A stretch of 64,000 nt of DNA from Acidobacteriota bacterium (GTDB lineage: Bacteria > Acidobacteriota > Thermoanaerobaculia > Thermoanaerobaculales > Thermoanaerobaculaceae): contig JACQZW010000021.1 of assembly GCA_016213675.1 (NCBI GenBank), forward strand, positions 62,001-126,000, in the 5' to 3' direction. Each line of letters opens with the position of its first letter. Position 1 is the stretch's first letter. Below the pieces are notes generated by a model. That model was given only the letters and a program-made list of their open reading frames with translations. It was not told where the DNA came from and did no database searches. Below are positions 23,966 through 33,083 of the stretch, in pieces. Made by a program: the position numbers and the translations under genes.

Positions 23966-25401
23966 GAGGGAAGTGTAGACCCACCCGGCGGCGCAGGGGC
24001 TACCGTGCCCCGCACGTCGATCCTGCCGGTCACCGCGGCGGTGATCAGGGCGGAGCGGTATTCGACCAGACGCTCAGCGACCAGAGTGATGCGGCGAGCG
24101 ACCTCGTCGATTCTTGCCAGTTTCTCCTGGAGGTATGCGGCGATCCAAGCCTGCTCCGGGAGAGGCGCTATCGGTAACAAGAGCTCCCTCACATCAGCTT
24201 GCGCGATGTTCTTCGCCAGCCCGGAAGCCCCGCTGATGGCCAGTTGGATCTGGAGTCGCCCGATAGGACTCTGCAACACCATCGCAAGCATGGCAGGTTC
24301 GACTTCGCGGCTGTTGCACCAGAGCCTAAACAGCTTGTCAGACAGCAGCAGCCTAGGCCGAGTCGCCGGCGGCACTTGGGCAACAGAACCAATTAACTCC
24401 TCGGACCCACTCGCCCGTGACATCAGTAGGTCACCCGCCTTGACCTCGAGCCCCGCAGGAGCCTCGAGATCGGGGGGCAGAGCTTTGTTCTCGTCTTCCA
24501 AGAAATACCCGCCGTTGCAGCAGCCAGCTTTCAATACGCCCCACTCGTCAGGTGACGCAACCGCGGTGCCGCACTCTGGAGACCAACCTTGCTCTATCCA
24601 GTGCAGCACGTGCCGCAGCCGTTTGACGGCCCAGTGTGCCGGGACTTCTCCCAGCCAATCGATGCCAGAAGGCTTGAGCTTCGGGCGAGGGTCGAGGCCG
24701 GCGGCACGGGCGGCGTCGGGCGGCAGACCGCGAGTGACGGTGCGCGAGATGAGCGCCGCCCGCTTCTCGTTCAGCCTCTCGATCAGTTCGCGCTTCTTCG
24801 CCACCAGCGTGTCGATCCGCGCCGTCTCGGCAACGAGAAACTCCGTGATGACGTGCTGTTCAGGGATTGGTGGCACGCAGACCGCGAGTCGAGCGGCGTC
24901 GGGTTGGTAGATCGTCTTGTGCGTGGAGCCCATCGTGATACGAGCAAACTCCTGGTGCATCGCCCGGAACAGATGAAGGAGGTACTGTGAGGTCAGCTTC
25001 CGACCGGGCACCCAGTTCCAGAAGTCCTGCGTCGTTGCCATCGGGACGGGCATGATCCCCGAGAACCCAACCGACGCGGTCCTGGAGAAGCAGACGGTCC
25101 CTGCTGGAAGCAACTCTGCAGCCGAGTTGGCGAGTCCTAGCCGGCTGATCTTCTCCTTGGTGTCGCTGAGGAACGCCTGACTCCCATCCCGAAGTTGCCA
25201 GACGTCCGCGAGTGTGAACCAGGGGACATCGCAGTCCTCCCAGTACCCCGCCTCGCTCCGGCTGGGCGTATGACCCGTCCTCATGAGGGCGAAACGACGG
25301 AGGTTGCCCACCTCCCAGTGTTCGGGCAAGTCGCCGAGCCAGCCGACGCTGCTCGCCTTGTACGCCGGGTAGGCCGGCCAGCCCACCGCGCTACCCCTCA
25401 T
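23962..25401 (-). CDS. hsdS: Type I restriction specificity subunit S
   Basis: This 479-residue HsdS has two target-recognition domains separated by conserved coiled helices. The halves repeat the pattern SSVGWLGDLPEHWEV / SGIDWLGEVPAHWAV, and each ends in a long helix (RIDTLVAKKRELIERLNEKR; RIDEVARRITLVAERLVEYR). The protein gives the methylase and nuclease their two-part target site. The ATG at 25401 overlaps the preceding gene by 11 bases. Recognition sequence cannot be read from the protein. It lies between the NucS-like gene and the XRE-ImmA gene. Confidence 0.93.
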   Translation of the reverse strand: MRGSAVGWPAYPAYKASSVGWLGDLPEHWEVGNLRRFALMRTGHTPSRSEAGYWEDCDVPWFTLADVWQLRDGSQAFLSDTKEKISRLGLANSAAELLPAGTVCFSRTASVGFSGIMPVPMATTQDFWNWVPGRKLTSQYLLHLFRAMHQEFARITMGSTHKTIYQPDAARLAVCVPPIPEQHVITEFLVAETARIDTLVAKKRELIERLNEKRAALISRTVTRGLPPDAARAAGLDPRPKLKPSGIDWLGEVPAHWAVKRLRHVLHWIEQGWSPECGTAVASPDEWGVLKAGCCNGGYFLEDENKALPPDLEAPAGLEVKAGDLLMSRASGSEELIGSVAQVPPATRPRLLLSDKLFRLWCNSREVEPAMLAMVLQSPIGRLQIQLAISGASGLAKNIAQADVRELLLPIAPLPEQAWIAAYLQEKLARIDEVARRITLVAERLVEYRSALITAAVTGRIDVRGTVAPAPPGGSTLPS

Positions 25402-26314
25402 ACGCCCGTGCGAGGAGCGGCTTCGCTCGCTCAAGGTCTGCCATGGTGCGGAGGACCACCTCGGTATCGCCAGTCCCCCAATGTCCGATCGACCTCACGT
25501 CCCGCGTGAACCCTTCCCTCAGCTCCACGGTCAAGGGGTCGAGGTGGAGGTAGGCCAGCAGCTTCGCCCTGCCGACCTCGATGGTAGCGAAGTTCCGCAG
25601 CCGCTTGTAGGCGAAGTACAGCTTGAGTTCCTTGCGCTGCACGTCGTCGCCAAGCGAGAACAGGTAGCCCTCGAGCGAATCGAACACCTCACGCAGCGAA
25701 GGGTCGATCCCGGCCAGGGACCGGGCGACCGGCTTGTCGCCGCCGGGCCTGGGTGGCTTCAGGCCGCCGGTGCGGGGCGGCTTCACGACTGCCCGTTCGC
25801 CGCCTCGCTGGCTAACTGCGTTGACGAGCTCCAGGAGCAGCAGGTCGGACCCAAACCGGCGGTAACGGATGAGTTCGATGTTGCGGTTGATCTGCTGCAC
25901 GGCGTGCTCGTCGTACCTGGTGAAGTCGGCGGCGACGCAGATTAGGCGCGGGGCGTACCAGTCGATTGCCCCCGCCTCGCCGTGACCGAGCTGCTTCTGC
26001 ACCAGCAGGGTGAACTCCGCCTGGTGGTCCATCAGCCAATCGAGGTAGAAAAGCCCTTGGTTGATCACGTTCTCGCCGGTCGACCGCTTGTACTCGAAGA
26101 TTACGGGGCAGTTGTTCTCATCGAGGCCGAGCGAGTCGATCCGTCCCGCGTGGGTCTTGCCGGTGGAGTACTCGGTGGCGAGGAACCGCACTCCGAGCAA
26201 CGGCTGCAGGTTGTTCTCGATCATTGTCTGCAGCGGCTTCTCGAGGTCCGACGCCTCGCCGGGCAGCGAGGCGACCTTGCCGCCGTTCACACGGAAGAGC
26301 CGGATGTCGCTCAC
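25391..26314 (-). CDS. NucS/DUF91-like PD-(D/E)xK protein with DUF5655 tail
   Basis: This 307-residue protein has an N-terminal nuclease-like fold with the active-site pattern GRIDSLGLDENN followed by VIFEYKRS (D and E-x-K). It ends in a DUF5655-type domain (about 200-300; LKLYFAYKRLRNFATIEV). Proteins of this type are often inserted between hsdM and hsdS. They are probably DNA-binding or nuclease accessories, though their role is not settled. The GTG at 26314 overlaps the hsdM stop by four bases. All catalytic positions visible in the family are present. Confidence 0.8.
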   Translation of the reverse strand: MSDIRLFRVNGGKVASLPGEASDLEKPLQTMIENNLQPLLGVRFLATEYSTGKTHAGRIDSLGLDENNCPVIFEYKRSTGENVINQGLFYLDWLMDHQAEFTLLVQKQLGHGEAGAIDWYAPRLICVAADFTRYDEHAVQQINRNIELIRYRRFGSDLLLLELVNAVSQRGGERAVVKPPRTGGLKPPRPGGDKPVARSLAGIDPSLREVFDSLEGYLFSLGDDVQRKELKLYFAYKRLRNFATIEVGRAKLLAYLHLDPLTVELREGFTRDVRSIGHWGTGDTEVVLRTMADLERAKPLLARAYEG

Positions 26315-28428
26315 GAGGTGACCTCCTTCAGCAGCGCCATGATCTCGCCCTCGAGCCGCTTAATGTCGGCCTCGATGAACTCGAGCGGGCGGGGGGGCTC
26401 GTAGACGTAGAAGTGCCGGTTCAGCGGGATCTCGTAGCCGACCTTGGTCTTGCTGTGGTCGATCCAGGCATCGGGGACATGGGGCAGCACCTCGCGCTCG
26501 AAGTACGCCTGGATGCCCTCCTTGAGTGGGACGCTCTCGGTGTCCCGGAGCTCGGGATCGGGCCCGGGGTTGCCGTTCTTGTCACGGCAGACCTCTGCCG
26601 TCTCGTCGCGTTCGCCGAGGGCGCTCACCACGGCCTTCTGGTCACCAGCGGTCAGGCGCACGCCCGCTGCACGGTCGACCAGGCGCAGATCCGCCAGGAA
26701 GGCTCCACGGTCCTTGTAGAGGCGGTCGCCGTGCGCCTCGCCGAAGGCGGTCAGCAGCGCCCGAATCTGCTGCTGTCGCGCCCTGCCCTCGTCGATCTCG
26801 GCGAGACGGGCCGACTCGGCCTTCTTGTTGCTGGTGGCCAGGTTCCTGAAGCCGGGCTCGTCTTCGAGGCGGGCGATGCGTTCTGGAGTCGCCTGGAGGT
26901 TCAACCGCAACGGCCGCTCGACCGTGATCTTGGAATACCCGAAGTCCTCGTTGTCGAAGATGCGGCTCACCACGCGCTCGCGCTGAACGGGCCGCTTGGT
27001 GATCGGATCCTCTTCGGTGAAGACGCGCGTCTCGCCGTCGCGAAATGCGCCGTGGATCCGGGTGATGTCGCCGATCTGGTCGGGCTCGCCTTCGGTGGCG
27101 TCGCCGATCTTGTTGCGCTTGTTGCCGAGGCTCTTGCGCATCTTGACGAAGATGCGGCGTGCGTCGACGAGCTGGATCTTGCCCCTGCGCTCGGCCTCCT
27201 TGCGGTTGGTCAGTATCCAGATGTAGGTCGAGATGCCGGTGTTGTAGAAGAGCTGGTCCGGGAGGGCGACGATCGCCTCGAGCCAGTCGTTCTCGATGAT
27301 CCACCGGCGGATGTTCGACTCGCCGGAGCCGGCGTCGCCGGTGAACAGCGGCGAGCCGTTGAACACGATGCCGATGCGGCTGCCGCCGTCCGAGGGTGAG
27401 CGCATCTTGTCGAGCATGTGCTGGAGGAAAAGGAACGCGCCGTCGTTGATGCGCGGGGTGCCCGCGCCGAAGCGGCCGCTGTAGCCGAGGGAGTCGCGCT
27501 CCTTTTCGATGAACGCTTGCTGCTGCTTCCACTCCACGCCGAACGGCGGGTTGGCGAGCATGTAGTCGAAGGTGCGTTTCTTGCCGTGTGCGTCGCGGTC
27601 GAAGCCGTCTTGAGTAAAGGAGTCGCCGAGGACGATGTTGTCCGGATCCTCGCCCTTGATGAGCATGTCTGACCGGCAGACCGCCCACGACTCGTCGTTC
27701 CAGTCCTGACCGTAGAGCTTGGGCTGTGCCTGGGAGTTGAGCGCCCTGATGTACTGCTCGGAGACCGAGAGCATCCCTCCGGTGCCGCACGCCGGGTCGA
27801 AGATCGTCTTGACGACGTGGCTCTTGCCGAGGTCCTTCTCCGGCGACAGGAGGAGGTTGACCATCAGCTTGATCACCTCGCGTGGGGTGAAGTGCTCGCC
27901 GGCCTCCTCGTTCGCCTGCTCCGCGCCGATCCGGATCAGCTCCTCGAAGACGTAGCCCATCTGAACGTTGTCCACGCGGGAGGGGCTCAGGTCGAGGGCG
28001 GCGAACGCCTTGATGACCTCGTAGAGCAAGTTCTTCTCGCTCATGCGCGCGATTTGCTGGTCGAACGCGAACCGCTCCATGATCGTGCGGACGTTCGGCG
28101 AGAACGCGGCGATGTACGAGCTGAGGTGCGCCGCGATGTGGTTGGGGTCGTCGAGGAGCTTGGGGATGTCGAGCTTCGAGAGGTTGTAGAAGGCGTGGCC
28201 CGTGACCTTCTCGAGCATGCTGCGGACCACACTCTCAGGCCGCGCCTTGACCGTCTCATACTTCGCGAGGGTCTGGGCCTTGGTCGGCGCCAGCACGCAG
28301 TCGAATCGCCGCAGCACCGTCAGTGGCAGGATCACCTTGCGGTACTCGTTGCGCTTGTACGGCCCGCGCAGCAAGTTGCAGATGTTCCAGATGAACGACG
28401 CAAGCTGGCGATGGGTTTCTGGAGTCAC
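26311..28428 (-). CDS. hsdM: Type I DNA methyltransferase subunit M
   Basis: This 705-residue N6-adenine methylase has the helical HsdM N-terminal domain (about 5-140). The SAM-binding motif I is IFDPACGTGGMLSVSEQYI, and the catalytic motif IV reads MLANPPFGVEW. A long C-terminal extension ends with KRLEGEIMALLKEV, as in large HsdM proteins. It modifies the host at sites chosen by HsdS. I prefer the GTG at 28428 (GGAG 11 bases upstream); an ATG at 28467 without a ribosome site would add 13 residues. It is the first gene of the operon. Confidence 0.93.
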   Translation of the reverse strand: MTPETHRQLASFIWNICNLLRGPYKRNEYRKVILPLTVLRRFDCVLAPTKAQTLAKYETVKARPESVVRSMLEKVTGHAFYNLSKLDIPKLLDDPNHIAAHLSSYIAAFSPNVRTIMERFAFDQQIARMSEKNLLYEVIKAFAALDLSPSRVDNVQMGYVFEELIRIGAEQANEEAGEHFTPREVIKLMVNLLLSPEKDLGKSHVVKTIFDPACGTGGMLSVSEQYIRALNSQAQPKLYGQDWNDESWAVCRSDMLIKGEDPDNIVLGDSFTQDGFDRDAHGKKRTFDYMLANPPFGVEWKQQQAFIEKERDSLGYSGRFGAGTPRINDGAFLFLQHMLDKMRSPSDGGSRIGIVFNGSPLFTGDAGSGESNIRRWIIENDWLEAIVALPDQLFYNTGISTYIWILTNRKEAERRGKIQLVDARRIFVKMRKSLGNKRNKIGDATEGEPDQIGDITRIHGAFRDGETRVFTEEDPITKRPVQRERVVSRIFDNEDFGYSKITVERPLRLNLQATPERIARLEDEPGFRNLATSNKKAESARLAEIDEGRARQQQIRALLTAFGEAHGDRLYKDRGAFLADLRLVDRAAGVRLTAGDQKAVVSALGERDETAEVCRDKNGNPGPDPELRDTESVPLKEGIQAYFEREVLPHVPDAWIDHSKTKVGYEIPLNRHFYVYEPPRPLEFIEADIKRLEGEIMALLKEVTS

Positions 28429-28811
28429 GCGCGCATCTTCTCCGTTAGAGCCGCAGCACGCAAGCATGTAGCTTCAGGGGTGAAACGTGGACGATTCTGG
28501 CGATGCACCCCTGACCTGGCCCTGGCATTCAATCCTCTAGTTCACCGCGGCCACTTTGGGCATACCGCGTGCCGGCCCGCCGCCTTCCCATCTGATCGGC
28601 TCGATGATGTGGATGTCGGGCATCTTCTCTCACCTTCGTCGAGCGGTTTACCTGGCCCGAACGCCCTGCGATAACAGCGGGCTGCAAGGTCGTTCGAGCT
28701 CGGCCGCGCTATCCAGCCACTCATCCTGGGTGACTGTGGGCGCTGTGTTCATCTCGGGCGCCTGAGGCCCCGGATGCAGCACGTCCTCACGAACTGGGTG
28801 AGTCGGATGCC
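28429..28811 (-). other. Intergenic region upstream of hsdM with two short unassigned ORFs
   Basis: The region must contain the promoter of the hsd operon but no clear boxes stand out. Two short minus-strand frames read like protein scraps. One starts at 28752 (MNTAPTVTQDEWLDSAAELE, 34 codons). The other starts near 28626 behind GGTGAGAGAAG (MPDIHIIEPIRWEGGG, 28 codons). Both stop early and no family is recognised. They may be remains of a small toxin-antitoxin gene or chance. Confidence 0.3.
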
Positions 28812-31775
28812 TTATGGCAATACGGCCTCCACGGTCGTCGGGTCGGTGGATGTGCCGTCCACCACCGAGGCGAAGAAGATCGCTTTGCCACCCGCAGTGA
28901 GGACGCGGGCCTCGGCGAACGCCGCGATCTGACCGCCGGGAAGCGCAGCCGTCACACCTACTCGGCGGTTGGGCTGAATGCCGGTGCGAGTCACGGTGCC
29001 GAGGTTCGCTCGGCTGTCGCTGAAGAACGTCCACTGCACGTCGATCGGCGTGGTCGAGACGTTTACGGCTTCCACGTTGGTTCGGAACCCGCTGCCGGTG
29101 CTGTACGGATCGTCGGACCGGAGGTTGGGCAGGAAGGCAACCTGGCCGTACGAGACCGCTCGCGACACCTCGAGTCCGGGATACGACTGACCGTCGGTGC
29201 GGACCTTCGCGGTGCACGCGTCGGTGACCTTCGAGTAGGTCCGCGCGGTGACCGACGCTGGTCCGGTGGCCTCAACCACGATCACGCCGGACTGGTTCGC
29301 CGTGAGGCCGAAGGCCGAGGAGAGCACGTCCTTCCAGGACATCTGCTGCTGCGACTGAACGGTCGTGACGACAGGAGTAGGCACGTCGTTCCCGAAGAAG
29401 CTCACCCGGATGCCGATCGCCGAGGTGTTCGGGTTGAGGACGGCGAGGTCGGAGTACCAGAACGACGGGCTCACGCCGGGAGTCCGGGCGATTCCCGAAA
29501 GGTAATAGGTCCTGCTGTAGGGCGAGGCCTGCACGGTTGCCGTGACGACGTTCGACTGAAGGCTGCCGCAGGCGTTGCTCACAACCACAAAGTAGGTCTG
29601 GGATGCCGACAGCGGGGGCGTGGTGTAGGAGCTCGAGGTCGCCCCCGGGATCAGGGTGCTGTAGGTCGGATCTCCGGCGTACCACTGGTACTGGAGCGGT
29701 GCCGTCCCGGTGGCCTCGACCGTGAACGTTGCACTCTGCCCAGTCGCGACGGTTGCGTTCGCCGGCTGGCGCGTGATCGCAGGCGGCGAGCACGCCGCGG
29801 CGGCTTGCGTCACCGTGAATGTCTGGCCGGCGATGGTGACGGTCCCAGTCCGCTGCCCCCCCGAGTTCGCCGAGACCTGGTAGGAGACCGTACCGTTGCC
29901 GGTCCCAGAGGTTCCGCCTGTGAGCGTGATCCAGCTCGCGTTGCTCGAGGCGCCCCAGGTGCATGACGAGTTCGACGCCGTCACTGCCACGGTTCCGTTG
30001 CCGCCAGCGGCAGGAGCGGACGCCGACGTGGGCGAGATCGAGTAGGTGCACGCCGCCGCCGCTTGCGTCACGGTGAAGGTCTGCCCCGCAATCGTGACGG
30101 TTCCGGTCCGCTGACCTCCGGAGTTCGCGGCGACCTGGTAAGTAACGGTCCCGCTGCCGGTCCCGGACGTTCCCCCGGTGAGCGTGATCCAACTCGCGTT
30201 GCTCGAGGCGTTCCAAGCACAAGAGGTGCCCGACGTCGTGACTTGGACATTGCCTGAGCCCCCGGAGGCCTCGAAGGAGGCGGAGGTGGGTGAGATCGAA
30301 TAGGTGCACGCCCCAGGCGTCACCGTGACCTTGACACTGGCCGAGCATGATCTCGAACTTGAGTATCCAGTGAGGCCAACCCAGTAAGTGCCAGGAGCTG
30401 AGTAGGTGTGAATCGGGTCCCGCAGATCGGAGGTTGAGCCGTCGTCGAAGTACCAGTCGTACGAAGCATATGTGTCGCCAGCGGCCTGGAATGTCACGGT
30501 CAACGGGGCCGGGCCGCTCAAAGGGCTTGCCAGGATTGCACACTCACCAGGCACCGTGGCGCCGGCGCCAAAGGTGACGGTCAGATCATCAACTCTCAAG
30601 CCAAACCCCTCCTGGTTGGAGGAGTCGCTTTGGAAATCGAACCGCAATCTGTTGCAGTCCCGCAGAGTCAGGTCGCCCCACGCATACCACTGCCGGAGGT
30701 TGAAGATGAGTCGGAACCACACGCCTGTGGCATTCCAATTCCCCCAAAACTCATAGCCCCACCCGTATCGTTGTGAGTCCTCGATGTAGAACGCAAAGTA
30801 GTCGCCCTCGCCGTAGCTCATCGCGGCGTGGATGTACAAGTCGAGCCATGCTTGGTCCGGCCGCGAGTACTCACACACCGTCGTCCACATGTAGGTCTTC
30901 ACGGATGGCGGGTGGTTCGCGTCACAGGACAGAAATGCCCCCTGAGATCCGCCTCGAGTCGCATCGACGCTGAAGGCTCCCGAGCGTGCCTCGCAGCCCT
31001 TCTGGCCCCATGTGTATAGCCCACCACTCGTGTCGTATCGCTCCCAGGCAGACCAGACATCACCGTCGAAATTCTCATAGATCACGTCGGCAGTGGCCTC
31101 CTTTGCCGCGGCCAGCGTGCGCCCGGTTGACGCAGGCAGCTCTGACTGGTCAACGGACGGTATCTTCGCAAGGTACTGAGGCGGCACCATTCCGCCCTGG
31201 CTGCCGAACAACTCGGCATCGAGCCTGGATGCGAACGCGAGGACTGTCTGCTCAGGCTCGCCCTGCGCCCTAAGTCTGAGCTCCTCAAACGAGGCAACCG
31301 GAGTCACCAAAGCCGTCGCTGTCAGGCTTGCGCTGGCGTCGAGTTGGGGCTGCTGCCAGGACTCGGCTCTAGTCCGGGACAACAAGCGCACAATTCGACG
31401 ATTCGGAAAGTAAACTGCCGCTTCGGCGTTTGCGAATAGGAGTTCCGCCTCCTCTTGCGTGACATCTGCGATTGCGTATGCCAGGAGCGGCTCGGCGGCA
31501 AGCGCCGCGGGGAGCTCAAGCACCGCGGCCAGAAGTGGGTGACCGGACGCCGCCAACCTCTGAGCTTCTTCGGGAGCGAGGGCGGCTGGCCCAAGCATCG
31601 GCGTTTGAGGCGGCTCAGCCGCGACTGCTGGCCCGCCCGCCAGGCTGAACAGGATCAACACCAACCCGAGCAGCGCGGCGAAGCCCAACGGGCTGCCCGG
31701 TCGAAGGCCGGACTGGTTGGATTCCCCTGGCAGACTGTCACGCGAAACGAACGGGATCGAGTGGTTGGCATGCAT
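28812..31775 (-). CDS. Large secreted protein with PKD, two BACON and Ig-like domains
   Basis: This 987-residue exported protein has a long N-region and a signal/membrane helix ([19 protein letters not shown]), then Ala processing text. A beta-sandwich-like part follows (about 240-400; [17 protein letters not shown]). A PKD domain has [20 protein letters not shown]. Two 86-residue BACON repeats (about 490-575 and 576-661) contain [14 protein letters not shown] and [20 protein letters not shown]. An Ig-like domain (about 668-750) and a C-terminal domain with [15 protein letters not shown] complete it. BACON domains are thought to bind mucins, carbohydrates or proteins. The ATG at 31775 follows GGGGGAAGGAC. 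Likely surface-bound or secreted; no catalytic domain is identified. Confidence 0.85.
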   Translation of the reverse strand: MHANHSIPFVSRDSLPGESNQSGLRPGSPLGFAALLGLVLILFSLAGGPAVAAEPPQTPMLGPAALAPEEAQRLAASGHPLLAAVLELPAALAAEPLLAYAIADVTQEEAELLFANAEAAVYFPNRRIVRLLSRTRAESWQQPQLDASASLTATALVTPVASFEELRLRAQGEPEQTVLAFASRLDAELFGSQGGMVPPQYLAKIPSVDQSELPASTGRTLAAAKEATADVIYENFDGDVWSAWERYDTSGGLYTWGQKGCEARSGAFSVDATRGGSQGAFLSCDANHPPSVKTYMWTTVCEYSRPDQAWLDLYIHAAMSYGEGDYFAFYIEDSQRYGWGYEFWGNWNATGVWFRLIFNLRQWYAWGDLTLRDCNRLRFDFQSDSSNQEGFGLRVDDLTVTFGAGATVPGECAILASPLSGPAPLTVTFQAAGDTYASYDWYFDDGSTSDLRDPIHTYSAPGTYWVGLTGYSSSRSCSASVKVTVTPGACTYSISPTSASFEASGGSGNVQVTTSGTSCAWNASSNASWITLTGGTSGTGSGTVTYQVAANSGGQRTGTVTIAGQTFTVTQAAAACTYSISPTSASAPAAGGNGTVAVTASNSSCTWGASSNASWITLTGGTSGTGNGTVSYQVSANSGGQRTGTVTIAGQTFTVTQAAAACSPPAITRQPANATVATGQSATFTVEATGTAPLQYQWYAGDPTYSTLIPGATSSSYTTPPLSASQTYFVVVSNACGSLQSNVVTATVQASPYSRTYYLSGIARTPGVSPSFWYSDLAVLNPNTSAIGIRVSFFGNDVPTPVVTTVQSQQQMSWKDVLSSAFGLTANQSGVIVVEATGPASVTARTYSKVTDACTAKVRTDGQSYPGLEVSRAVSYGQVAFLPNLRSDDPYSTGSGFRTNVEAVNVSTTPIDVQWTFFSDSRANLGTVTRTGIQPNRRVGVTAALPGGQIAAFAEARVLTAGGKAIFFASVVDGTSTDPTTVEAVLP
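29791..30306 (-). repeat. Tandem 258-base repeat encoding the two BACON domains
   Basis: Units 30306-30049 and 30048-29791 are in-frame copies of 86 codons with high nucleotide similarity. They share the GCTTGCGTCACxGTGAA junction at an exact 258-base offset. This points to a recent duplication or gene conversion inside the secreted-protein gene. Confidence 0.85.
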
Positions 31776-32018
31776 TGTCCTTCCCCCTTTGATCTCGGTG
31801 CACTGCTCAAACGCAGCGCACATGGGATGACGAGGTCAGTGGCGATTGGATCGGTGGAGGTGCTGCTCTCCACCGGCGAATGGACACTCTTGCACCGGGG
31901 CGCCACAGTGGTCACGGGGATTGACATAGAAACACGACAGGCGTATGCCTGGCTCGTGTCCACAGCAATGTCATTCATGGTCCCCTCGCGCCAGGGATGC
32001 CCGTGCTTCTTGTCGGTG

Positions 32019-32048
32019 TTGCGTATTCATGACATTTTTACATATATG
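32019..32048 (+). promoter_or_regulatory. Putative promoter/operator region for XRE-S24 repressor
   Basis: TTGCGT (32019-32024), 17-18 bases, then ATATATG (32042-32048) gives a sigma70-like promoter 70 bases before the gene. A second candidate TTGACA (31921-31926), 17 bases, TATGCC (31944-31949) lies upstream with the palindrome CAGGCGTATGCCTG on its -10 box. CGACAGGC (31935) and GCCTGTCG (32048) are inverted copies that could be operator half-sites. Confidence 0.4.
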
Positions 32049-32118
32049 CCTGTCGCAAAAACTTGTCAAGGCGGGGGCGCTTCCGTCGGTTTCTCCGGCA
32101 CAACACAAGGGGCGCACC

Positions 32119-32838
32119 GTGAACACCAGCACTAGCACCGAACTCGGGCGCAGCGTCAAAGCCTGGCGCGAATACCTCGGCATGAGCCAGTCTGCCCTGG
32201 CTGAGCGGTCGGGTATCTCGCGGCAGACGATCAACGAGATCGAGGCCGGCACCCGCTCGCCGAACACCCGCACCCTACTGGCCCTGTCGAATGCCCTGGG
32301 CCACACGTCATGGGACGGGCTGGCCACAGCGCCAGACGTGGCGGAGTCGCTGCACAAAGCAAATGCCCGGGCCGGGCTGCCCCCTGACACCCCGCCCGAA
32401 GTCAGCGGGGCGCAGCCGTACTTGCCGCGGGGTGGGGTGGAGATCCTGCCGGTCTTCACGGGTGTGCCGGGCGGCATGCGGTGGGTGCCCGACGCTGAGA
32501 CCTGGATCGGCACGTTGCCGGCTCCATCGTCAATCGTGCGCCACCCCAATCGCACCGTGTGGCTGGTGCAGGCTGACGAATCGATGTCGCCCGAGATTCC
32601 GCAGGGTGCATACATGCTCATCGACCTGGGTGTGCGAAACCCATACCCCGGCGAGGCTGTGTTCCTGCAGCATGAGGGTGTGTTCGTGATCCGCGCATGG
32701 GCTCGGGGGGCCTCACGTAAGGTCATGCTCAAGCCGGCCAATCGCTCGTATGGCCCCGGCACGCCTGCCGACAGGACCACCAAGGTGGTCGGGGTGGTGC
32801 TTGCCGTGGTGATCCCGAACTCCCGCCGCGCCAGGTAG
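32119..32838 (+). CDS. LexA/CI-like repressor (XRE HTH plus S24 peptidase)
   Basis: This 239-residue transcription factor has an N-terminal XRE helix-turn-helix (about 12-65; MSQSALAERSGISRQTINEI). A C-terminal S24 self-cleavage domain carries ADESMSPEIPQGAYMLID (nucleophile Ser) and a downstream Lys (KVMLKPANRSY). A Gly-rich hinge (TGVPGGMRW) could be the cleavage region. Such repressors are cleaved in response to RecA filaments and release phage or stress genes. The GTG at 32119 fits the start of the HTH. No phage structural genes are nearby, so it may be orphaned or control its own promoter and the divergent secreted protein. Confidence 0.85.
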   Translation: MNTSTSTELGRSVKAWREYLGMSQSALAERSGISRQTINEIEAGTRSPNTRTLLALSNALGHTSWDGLATAPDVAESLHKANARAGLPPDTPPEVSGAQPYLPRGGVEILPVFTGVPGGMRWVPDAETWIGTLPAPSSIVRHPNRTVWLVQADESMSPEIPQGAYMLIDLGVRNPYPGEAVFLQHEGVFVIRAWARGASRKVMLKPANRSYGPGTPADRTTKVVGVVLAVVIPNSRRAR

Positions 32839-32911
32839 GGCACACGCTCTAGCTCTGGGGCCTGTGGCACGACACCGCTGACGGCGACTACCGACGCCGG
32901 CGCATTGGGCG

Positions 32912-32939
32912 TTGACATTTGGGCTGCCGTGCGTAGATT
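32912..32939 (+). promoter_or_regulatory. Sigma70-like promoter ahead of a terminator
   Basis: TTGACA (32912-32917), 16-base spacer, TAGATT (32934-32939) is one of the best promoter matches in the window. Transcription would start near 32946 and run straight into the hairpin at 32956. No gene with a ribosome site follows. Confidence 0.5.
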
Positions 32940-32955
32940 GATAAGTGCACTTGCT

Positions 32956-33000
32956 CCCCGTCCGACACGCCGCAAGGCCTCGGGCGGGGTTATTGTTTTT
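32956..33000 (+). terminator. Rho-independent terminator
   Basis: CCCCGTCCGA (32956-32965) pairs with TCGGGCGGGG (32980-32989), nine of ten positions, across a 14-base loop. TTATTGTTTTT follows. It could end the repressor transcript or form the body of a very short RNA started at about 32946. Confidence 0.7.
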
Positions 33001-33083
33001 CGGCAGCCTGGTTCTGGCGACCTGGGTCGGGTCGCACGCAATTCCGGTGAGGAGCGGCGCGGGTGCCGTTCGCATCCCGGTGC

